A stretch of DNA of 11,317 nucleotides from Baffinella frigidus (Eukaryota > Cryptophyceae > Cryptomonadales > Baffinellaceae). Below are positions 1 through 9,700 of the stretch, one piece after another (position 1 is the stretch's first letter; each line of letters opens with the position of its first letter). Where the stretch lies: contig MU646376.1 in assembly GCA_026770585.1 (NCBI GenBank), forward strand, positions 775,406-786,722. The letters are read 5' to 3'. The notes below the pieces were generated by a model that was not told the origin of the DNA, ran no database searches, and saw only the letters and a program-made list of their open reading frames with translations. Both the position numbers and the translations under genes were made by a program.

Positions 1-52
1 GACGTGTTTGCGATGGGAAAGGCGCTCTGGATGATGTCTTTGGCTTGGAAAG

Positions 53-90
53 GCGACTTGCGAGACACCTTCGAGCTCTGGCTCGAAAAG
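53..90 (+). CDS. CPR: CPR exon 1 of window (5' boundary uncertain)
   Basis: It reads (G)DLRDTFELWLEK and matches the family segment after the GDDD loop at the end of the FMN domain (pattern D-L-x-D-x-F-x-x-W). It ends in phase 0 at AAG/gtgcgc. The frame stays open back to position 1, but residues before 52 (LWMMSLAWK) do not look like CPR, so I place an acceptor at the AG at 51-52. The following intron (91-888) starts with an imperfect inverted repeat (CTGGTGGTTTTT at 97, its complement near 221) around a poly-G run. It also has two extra copies of GATGATGTCTTTG (about 130 and 159; a first copy is at 31). Confidence 0.5.
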
Positions 91-3000
91 GTGCGCCTGG
101 TGGTTTTTGTGGGGGGGGGGGGGCGCTGGATGATGTCTTTGGAAAAAAGCTTCGCCAGATGATGTCTTTGTAGACGCCTATGACCCTGCGACCGAGGGAT
201 TTTCTTTTTTTCGAAAAAAGAACCACCAGGGCGTGCGCGACCCTAACCCCCAAAACCCTACACCCTGAATCCTAAACTCTAAAACCCAAACCCTAAACCC
301 TAAACCCTGAACCCTAAACCCTAAACCCCTAATCCTAAACCCTAAAACCTAAACCCTAAACCCTAAACCCTAAACCCTAAACCCTAAACCCTAACCCTTG
401 ACCCTAAACCCTAAACCCTAAACCCTAAACCCTCAACCCTCAACTCCAAACGCAGCTGTGACCGACGCTGTCGGACCACCTCAGAGTGGAGCAGAAATCC
501 TCAACCCTCAACCCTCAACCCTAAACCCTTTCCAAACCCCTGAACCCTACACCATAAACCCCTTCCACTTGTCGCTCGGTCGCGAGAAGTGGAAGACCGT
601 GCCTTTCTGCCAACGAACATTACTACACACAAGTGGATCATACCAGTAACAGTAAAGTGTTTGTGTAGTGAATTTCGTTGGCAGAAAAAAGGCATTACTT
701 GAAACATTCTCAGGGATGAAACCCCTGAACCCGGAATCCGGGACACTGCCGGACCACCCTGCCGTCAACACCCTACACCCGAAACCCGAAACCCTGAACC
801 CTGAACCCTGAACCCAGCTGTGGCCGACGCTATCCTCAACACCCTAAATTATAAACCCTAAACCGTAAACTCTGAACCCTGAATGCAGCTGTGGCCGACG
901 CTGTCGGATCTCCTTGGGGTGGAGCAGTCGAGCGAGAAGTGGAAGACGGCGGGCGTGTCCTACAAGTTCAAGCTCACGGTGCGAGACACGTTTATGCAGC
1001 CACTTAGCAGCCACTGGGGGCTTCACGGATACAGTCCATCTAAACTATTTGTACTAGAATCTTATCCATTGCCCTCTAGCCTAACCGGAATTTCACCTTG
1101 AACTGAACGTTGAAAGGTGCCCGACGCCGCGCCCGGCCTCGAGGAGCTTGTCGATGCGGGACTTGGTGTCCGCCGCAAGGTACGCGGAATCACGCGCACG
1201 CGTCTCCTCCTTGGCACGCTTCTCCTCCTTCGCCGCCAGATCACGCTCGCCCGACGCCGCGTTGTCGTTGTCAGTGGCGAAAGCAATCTGCCGCTCGGCC
1301 TTCTGATCGTAGTCCCCTCCCTGGCGCTCCGCGCGGACCGCATTTATCTCAGAAAACGAGTTCTAAAACTCGTTTTCTTAAGTCAATTCCCCTACAAATT
1401 TGTCAACTTATGCGGAGAGTAAAGAATAAGTTGACGAATTTGTAGGGGGGTTGACTTAAGAAAACGAGTTTTAGAACTCGTTTTCTGAGATAAGCATAGC
1501 GCCCCACCTGCAGCGGGCTGAGCAGCTCGGCGCGCGCCGGGTGGCCCCCCCCGCCCAAGGAGAGCGTAACCAGCGCCACTGCGCCGACCACCACGAGCAG
1601 CCCAGCGCCCTTCACCGCGTGTTCACGCTGCATTTTGCCTGGTGCCTTGGAGTTTCTCCAAGAGCCGTCGGCGTTGACTGATAGTAAAGTGGCCGGACCA
1701 CTTTACGATCAGTCGACATGGCCTTTCCTTGAATGTTGGTTTTAAGGTCGCGTCCGGTATTTGTACGAGAATTGGTCACGTCCTCGGGGCTGAAACCCCT
1801 GAAGACGTGACAATTACTACACAATGCAGAGACGACCTTCTTAAAAGAGGGTTTTAAGATAAAGGCCGATTGTAGCCTCGTGTGGTCCCGCCCTCGTGTG
1901 CCACACGGTGGGCTACGAAGGTTTCGTCGGGGCTGGAATTCAGGGTGTTACGTGACCAAAATGCACCAGAAAATCCTTGAAGTTGATGATATCCAGGCAA
2001 GTTGACTTTTATCGAAAGGTTGGTAGTCCACCGTGTGCCATTGGGCCCCGCCAGGCGCCCGTACGTCTATCCCCCGCGATTTTTCGTATCAATAACTTTT
2101 TCGTATCAATAAATTTATTTTCCGCGCAGACGGTCCCTACGAGGAACAACTGGGTTGCAACCGACACGTCTTATCCGGCGATTTTGGATGGTGGCAAAAG
2201 TCATTTTGCCCGAGAAACAAATCGATTTCCCCCCAAAAGTGGCCGATTTGTGAAGAATGATTGTGAACTGACCGCAGTTGCAGAATTCTAGACAGTCGTT
2301 CCGCGCAGTCAGCCCGCGGGGGTGGCGTCCCCTTCCACTCGGTCTCACTCGAGGCTAGAAATGGGACTTGTTTCAAAGTGAGGTTGTTCAGTTTGTACCA
2401 GTCACGGGCGGGTTTGGTCGCGTAGCTAACAGAATTCTGTTAGCTACGTAACCAAAACCGGATATTTGTATGAAAATTACTATACCTGCCCGACCTTCCA
2501 CCAGCCCTTGGATGTGGCTCAAACAGTGCCCTGGAACCTTTTAGATTTGCCTTGGCTGGAGGTCGGATCCGACCTCCATAGATCAAAACAGTTTCGATGC
2601 AAAATCTACTTTTGGGATTTATGTTCCAGATCACTATTTGAGCCACTAGCACTATTTCAGCCAAGACCTACGATTCCACGGTAGGCAACCCGTAGGGACA
2701 TAGGGGGGTTCCTACGGCTCAGGTAACGGAAGGTGGAGGCTAGTGGTTCCGTACGTCTGCCCCCCCGTGATTTCTGTATTAACAAAAGGTTTAATTAAAG
2801 GTTTGTTTTCCCAGCGCAGACAATCTCATCTGGGAAGATAAGTGAATCAGTTCCCTCATTGGCGTTTTCATTTAATTAGGAAGCCTAATTACATTTACTA
2901 TGCCCTAACTAATTTCTCCTATTCAATCTCCTATTGAGAAGGAACTGATTCAGTTATCTTCCGAGATGAAACCCCTCCGCCCGCCTTGGTGGCGTCTCCG

Positions 3001-3648
3001 CTCGAGAACAGGGCTAACTTCCATACGTCTCACCCCCGTGATTTTCGTATCGATAAACCGTTTAATTGACTATTTATTTTCCCGTGATTTCCGACCCCGT
3101 GATTTCCGTATTAATAAACTCTTTAATTAAAGGTTTATTTTTCCCGCGCAGACCATCCCCCAGGAGGCGTCGGCTCTCTCGAACGGGGCGAACTCCCCTT
3201 GCGAGTCTGGACGGACGCTGTCGAGCCTCACGCTCGACGACCCCAAGTGCATCGACCTGGTCCCGCCCCGCCACACACCGCACTCAGAAGCCATTTTGAA
3301 TCACCCCTAAGCGATAGGACCCAGGACCCTACGGTAGGCAACCCGTAGGGGCATAGGGGGGTTCCTGCGGATAAGGTAACGGAAAGGTGGCCCAATTTGG
3401 GCCGAAAATTTCTTCGTAGCCCGCTGTGTGAGAAACCCTGAACCACACGCTGGACGACCCCCAAGTGCATCGACCTCGTCCCGCTCCGAACTACTTTAGA
3501 CGTGATAGTGGTCAATCAAAAGTTGCTGTAAGGGTAGGTTCCAGAAAGTTGGCAAAAGTAGACTCGAGGCCTCGTGGGATTTGACTTTTGCGATTGACCC
3601 CATACCCGTTTAGCGTAGACCCTGAACGGAGTTATTCTTGTCGAATCC

Positions 3649-3715
<67 letters not shown>

Positions 3716-3725
3716 ACCCTACACC

Positions 3726-3764
<39 letters not shown>

Positions 3765-6700
3765 ACCCTACACCCTGAACCCCAAACCCCAAACCCCAAA
3801 CCCTAAACCCCAAACCCTCAACCCCCTAACCCCTAACCCCCTGAGGCCTTCACCCCCTGAGGCCTCAACCCCCTGAGGCCCTTGACCCCCTGAGGCCTCA
3901 ACCCTAAACCCCCTGAGGCCAGAACCCTACACCCCAAACCCCAAACCCGAACGCAGGTGGTGTCAGTGAACCGGGAGCTGCACGACGCGGGGGGGGCGCA
4001 CGTGTTGAGGGTTGGTTTCTCAGTGTTGAGGTTTGGTGTCTAGGTTTCGGGTCGCAGGAGCCAGATCAAACCACCCTCACATCATTCCGTGCGTGGTGCA
4101 GGTCGTGTCGGTGAATCGGGACCCAACCCCCAAACCCCACACCCCACACCCCACACCCGAACCCAGGTCGTGTCGGTGAACCGGGAGTTGCACGACGCGG
4201 GGGGGGGGGCTGAGGCCAGAACCCTACACCCCAAACCCCAAACCCGAACGCAGGTGGTGTCGGTGAACCGGGAGCTGCATGACGCGGGGGGGCGCAGCTG
4301 CCGGCACGTGGAACTCGACGCGTCCGGGTGCGGCAGGTGAACCACACCACAACGCTAGAGGGGCCTAATTAGAATCGCACCAGAACACTAGAGGGGCCTA
4401 TTCAAAATCGATGTGCTTTTACAACCCTCAGCCCTCACCGATCCTGAGCTTTCGTTAACCCTTAACCCTGAGCCTGGAACCCGCAACGAAGCTGAGCCGG
4501 AGGCACGTGGAACTGGACGTCTCGGGGTGCGGCAGGTGCGTTCTACTAGTCCCGTCACCGCATACATCACACCTCAGATTTTGGTGTGGCGTTGGAGCCA
4601 TTTCGTACTTTTAGGGTTTAAAATAGCAAGATTTGAGCCGGAAATCTTTTGGATGGACGCTTTGCGGATCAGAAATCGGAGGCATGCGGAAACAGGATTC
4701 ATTTTAATCACCGTTTAATGCTATGTTAAGAGAGGAAATTGCTATCTTGGCCGCGCGTGATGCATTCTATCGGGGAACTCCTCTTTTTCAGGGTGTAGCG
4801 GTTTTCTTATCTCCACTTAGCAGCCACCGGTGCCTTCGGAAATCGGTCCATCTAAACTATTTCCGTACAAATTGCAAGTCCTTTCGCCGGTAACGTGACC
4901 AGTCTTCCCCGGAAATCCGGGGAAGATTTTCGTCGGTCACTTTACCACACAGCGGGATTCGAAGGGATTTTGGCCCAAATCGGGCCACCTTTCCGTTACC
5001 TTATCCGTAGGAACCCCCCATATGCCCCTACGGGTTGCCTACCGTAGGGTCGTAGGTCTTCTTATCGTTTAAGGGTCATTCAAAATCCCTTCGAAGTCCG
5101 CTGTGTGGAGTGGGTTGGCCACGCGAAAAGAAGGAAGCAATGCCAAAAGTTGACCATGCTGGTACTAAACAGGCAACTTGCATGTCGCGTGTGCAGCGAA
5201 AACGGCCCGTGGATCTTGCCTGCCCCCTTAACCCCTAAACCCTAAACCTTGAACCCTAAACCCTAAACCCTAAACCCTAAATCCTGACCCTGCGCAGTCT
5301 GGGAATGCACGAGACGGGTGACCACGTTGCCATCCAACCATATACCCTAAACCCTAAACCCTAAATCCTAAACCCTGAACCCTAAACCCTGAATCCTGTG
5401 CAGCCTGGGAACGTACGAGACGGGTGATCACGTGGCCATCTACCCGGAGAATGACGCCGCACAGGTTTTATCCAGGAAAACCTGTTTTTCTTTCATTTCC
5501 TGGCGACGAAAATTACTACACAAATGCTTTAACATTACTAGTAAGAACGAATTGTGTAGTAGTTTTCGTTGCCAGGAAATGAAAGAAACGTAGGTGTCCC
5601 CGGATAAGGTTGCGATCTAATGCGATTTCCCGTTAATATTAAAACACGGTTTTGCGTCATGTTTAAGGGTTGGTCTGGGCGAAAATCCCTTCGCAGCCCT
5701 CTGTGTTGGTAGCCATCTACCCGGAGAACGACGCTGCACAGGTGTTGAGCCCCGCGAGCCTCCTTTCCGTTACCTTATCCGTAGGAAACCCCCCATGTCC
5801 CTACGGGCTGCCTACCGTATGGTCCTAGGTCTTGTCGCTTAAGGGTTATTCGAAATCCCTTGGAAGACCGCTGTGAACGACGCCGCACAGGTTGCGCGCC
5901 CCGCGAGCCTCCTTTCCTTTCCACTCGGTTCCGCTCTTTTCCTTTCCTTCGATATGATTTGGTTTGGATTTGGTTCGATTTGGTCTGGTTTCGTTTTGTT
6001 TGGTCTGGTTTGGTTTGGATATGGTAAACCCTGAACCCGAAACCCGAAACCCTGAACCCGAAACCCGAAACTCGAAACCCGAAACCCGAAGCCCGAAACC
6101 CGAAACCGGTTTCGCGCACACAGGTTGCGCAGCTGGCCGTTGTGTTTGGTCTGGTCTAGTTTGGTTCGGTTTGGTGAACTCTACCGGTGCATTCCGCAGG
6201 TTGCGCAGCTGGCCGCGCGCCTCGGGGCGGATCCGGACGCGCGAATCCTCCTCGAAGACGGTCCCCGCCCCACTCGAGGCTGCCCGTGCCCTTTTCTTAA
6301 ATGTTGGGTTTACGCTCGCGTCCGGGATTTGTACGGGGCTGGTCACGTTGCCCACGCTTTAAGCGGGGGTCACGTGACTTAAGCGGGGGCCACGTGACCT
6401 GAGCGGGGGTCACGTGACCTGAGCGGGGGTCACGTGACCAACAGCTGGCCGCGCGCCTCGGGGCGGATCCGGACGCGCGAATCATCCTCCAAGACGGTCT
6501 GTTAGGGTTTACGGCTAGGTTTACGCTTTATTGTTTTCTCGTCCCTTCATTGGTTTTTTGGCGGTCCGTCAGGGTTTGCGGCTTACGATTTAAGTTCACG
6601 GTTTAGGGCGTGCGATTCTCCCGTCCCTTTATAGATTTTTTTGTACAGAAACGGGGAGGGGGGGGGAGGGATGCACGACGTTAGAGCGCTGTGCAGAAAA

Positions 6701-9700
6701 GTTGGCTGGCCACGGAAACAGTAAAAAAATGGTCAACGTTGACCAGAACCGGTTCTGGTACAAAACCATCACAACTTTTGGTATTTCGATATTTTGGGGG
6801 GTGGTTGTTTTTCTGCATAGTTTTCTGCATGTTTCCCTACATACGCGAAAAGCGCGGTAACCCCTGCGTGTGCCCTTCGGCAGAGCACGGGGTGCGGTAC
6901 TTCCCGGGACCCTGCAGAGTGCGCACGGCGCTCGCTTGCTACCTCGACATCAACTCCGCCCCGCGCAAATCCTTCCTCGTAGCCATGGTACCTACCCCTC
7001 AACCCTCATCCCTACCCGAAACCACGGTTACATAGGAGAAATCATGGGAGAAATTACTATGGCATAAGTGATTTTACTTATGAATCCTAATTAAATCAAT
7101 TACCCCCACACACAATCCTGGGTGGAACTCTGCGCCGCGCAAATCCGTCCTCGTCGCCATGCTGCGAAACCCGAACCTTCAAACCCGAAATCTGTAATCC
7201 GGAACTGGGAACACGGGACACGAACCCGGAACCATGAACCGCCATGCCACTCGAGGCTGGAAGAGGAAGTATTTTAAATGTGGGATTGTTCAATTCAGTA
7301 CCAGTCACGGGCAGGCTTGGTCACGTATCTGCGGGATATCCCGCAGATACGTGACCAAACGCCCCCATTTTTGTGAAAATTACTACATCCCCCCTTTCCC
7401 CCCTTCACTTGCAAAGGAATCCCTGTTTTGAAATAGTCACATTTCTAGCCTCGAGTGGTGGTGCGCCGCGCCTACCCGAAACCCGGAACCCGGGACCTGA
7501 AACCCGGAACCCGAAACCCGGAACCCGGAACCTGAAACCCGGAACCCGAAACCCGGAACCCGGAACCCGGAACCCGGAACCTGGAACCCGGAACGCTAAT
7601 CACCAAACCTTAAAACCGGGAACCGGGAACCCGGAACCCGGAACCTGAAACTCGAAACCCGGAGCCTGAATCCCTACACCCGAAACTCTAGACCCTAAGC
7701 TCCACCCCCCCACCCCCCGACCCCCGGTAGGCGGAGTTCACGCCAGACCCGAAACCCGAAACCAAGAACCCGAAACCCGAAACCCGAAACCCGAAACCCG
7801 AAACCCACGCAGGGCCTTTCGGGGGGTATCCCAGGGTCGTTCTTGGAGCCATCGGGTCGTTCTTGGAGCAGTTTTCTTCTGAAAATTGACTTTTGAATAT
7901 CGTTTTCCCTTGGAAATTGACTTTTGAATACCCCCCCGAGAGCCCTCCGTGGCTAACCCCAAACCCCCGTAGGCGGAGTTCACGTCAGACCCAGCGGAAA
8001 AGGCGCGTCTGCTGCACCTCTCCGAACGCCAGAACCAGGTTACAAGTCCCTCCAACGAACCGGTTGACTGATTTCGACTGTTGACTAATGTTGCAGCTGC
8101 GGAAAAGGCGCGTCTGCTGCACCTCTCTCAACGCCAGAACCAGGTCATGAGACCCACACCGGACTCCCAAGGGGTTTTGAATAACCCCTAAGCGATACGA
8201 GCTAGGGCGAGTCCCTCAAACGAACCAGGTTATGAGTCCATCAAACGAACCGGTTGACTGATTTCGACTGTTGACTAATGTTAGCAGCTGCGCCTGGTTA
8301 TCGACCAGGGGTCACTGAACCCTCTGAGTGGGTTTCGGGTTTCGGGTTCTGGGTTCTTTGCTTGGCCTTTAGGGTTGATGGTTCAGGGTTGAGGGTTTGC
8401 ACTTTGCCGAGCAACCGAACGGGGACCGCCAAACCCCAAAAACCCCAAACCCCAAACCCCAAACCCCAAACCCAAACCCCCAAACACCAAACCCAAACCC
8501 CCAAACCCCAAACCCTACACCAGGATGAGTACCACGCTGTCGTGGTCGCGGGGAACCGCACCCACCTCGACATCCTCACCGACTTCCCATCGGTCACCCC
8601 CCCTCCCTAAACCCTAAACCCTAAACCCCACACCCGACACCGTAAACCCTAAACTCTACGACCGTGTCTTTGAAAAAAGACACCGTTGGGACGCATCGAC
8701 ATCTTTACCGACTTCCCATCGGTCACCCTCTTCCCTGTTGGGAAGGCTTTGCAGACCACACAGTGAGCTTCGAAGGCGCTTTCGACTGACACTTCGGGGT
8801 TCATGTCCGTTAATTTCATGTGCGTTTACGAGCAATCCAACAATTTGTACCAAGAAAGTACATGGACCGCTCTTAGTACCACGAAAGTAAATGGACGATG
8901 AGTACCACGCTGTCGTGGTCGCGGGGAACCGCACCCACCTCGACATTCTCACCGACTTCCCATCGGTCACCCCCCCCCCCCCCTAATACCAAAATATAAA
9001 CCACAAACCCTTAACCACAAACCCTACCCTGAACCCTAAACTCTAAACCCTAAACCCTAAACCCTTTACCCCCCAACCCACACCCTAAACCCTAAACCCT
9101 AAACCCGAAAGGGCTCTCTTCGTCCATGTCTTTGAAAGAATGTACCGTTCGGACACTCCTGCCCGCACCCCGTTAAGAAGGCTGCACTCCCCCGAGTTCA
9201 TTTAGGACCTGAATAGATTTAATTTTGGGAACTGTCCATCTACAAGATTTATGGTACAAACCCAGCTATTTTAAAGCCCTAAAAATGTGAAATGGCTCAA
9301 ACGCCAAGCCCAACCTGGAACTAATTCTTCTAAATTCGGAACACGCTTCGCAGAGTATGCGGTGGGTGCGGTTCCCCTCCTCCTTTTTCACTCTCATCCT
9401 GGCGAGGTAACGTGCTCGAAAATTCCGTGCCTGGTAATCTGTACTCTGTACATGTAGTGCGTAGGACGTCTCTTCGGTGCAGCGTCTGGCGACGAGCAGT
9501 TGTTTTTCTTCTCTCGGCTTCTGTCTGGGCCGCTCGACTTTTCTCAATCACAAGTGATGAAACACGTCAACGTCACACCGCTCACACTGCGATGCCCTCC
9601 CCCATGCAGGCGAACCCCCCGCTGGAGCACTTCCTGGAGCTGGTCCCGCGCCTCCACGTGAGTCCTTCTTCCTCTTCATCATCATCATCATCATCTTCTT

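Larger units (their letters stand above)
8050..8291 (+). repeat. direct duplication around the exon 8 3' copy
   Basis: CAACGAACCGGTTGACTGAT, followed by TTCGACTGTTGACTAATGTT and GCAGCTGCG, is present at about 8052-8101 and 8236-8290 with few changes. The exon 8 copy at 8099-8143 lies between. Confidence 0.85.

Noticed and set aside
1-52. Extending exon 1 to the window start
   Set aside because: The frame is open, but the residues do not match the GDDD loop expected before DLRDTF, and a suitable AG lies at 51-52.
241-450. A true chromosome end
   Set aside because: The tract is degenerate, internal, and the same gene continues on both sides with many similar tracts.
1062-1343. Arginine-rich minus-strand ORF opposite the same stretch
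   Set aside because: It is a shifted frame; the neighbouring frame continues the signal-peptide ORF and has a sensible helix composition.
3588-3806. Proline-rich ORF with repeated PSTLNPQ
   Set aside because: It is only the translation of the CCCTCAA repeat.
4066-4350. Minus-strand ORFs rich in GVWGVGF
   Set aside because: They are translations of the complement of telomere-like repeats and exon 4 copies.
6361-6440. CRISPR-like array
   Set aside because: Units are contiguous with no unique spacers, in a eukaryotic intron.
8278-8330. Possible exon LRLVIDQGSL after GTTAGCAG
   Set aside because: It does not fit between exons 8 and 9 of the reductase family, and CCTGGTTATCGACCAGG is simply a small palindrome.
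9266-9551. Overlapping minus-strand ORFs rich in Arg and Glu
   Set aside because: No start context, splice or family signal; two frames are open equally, which points to chance.
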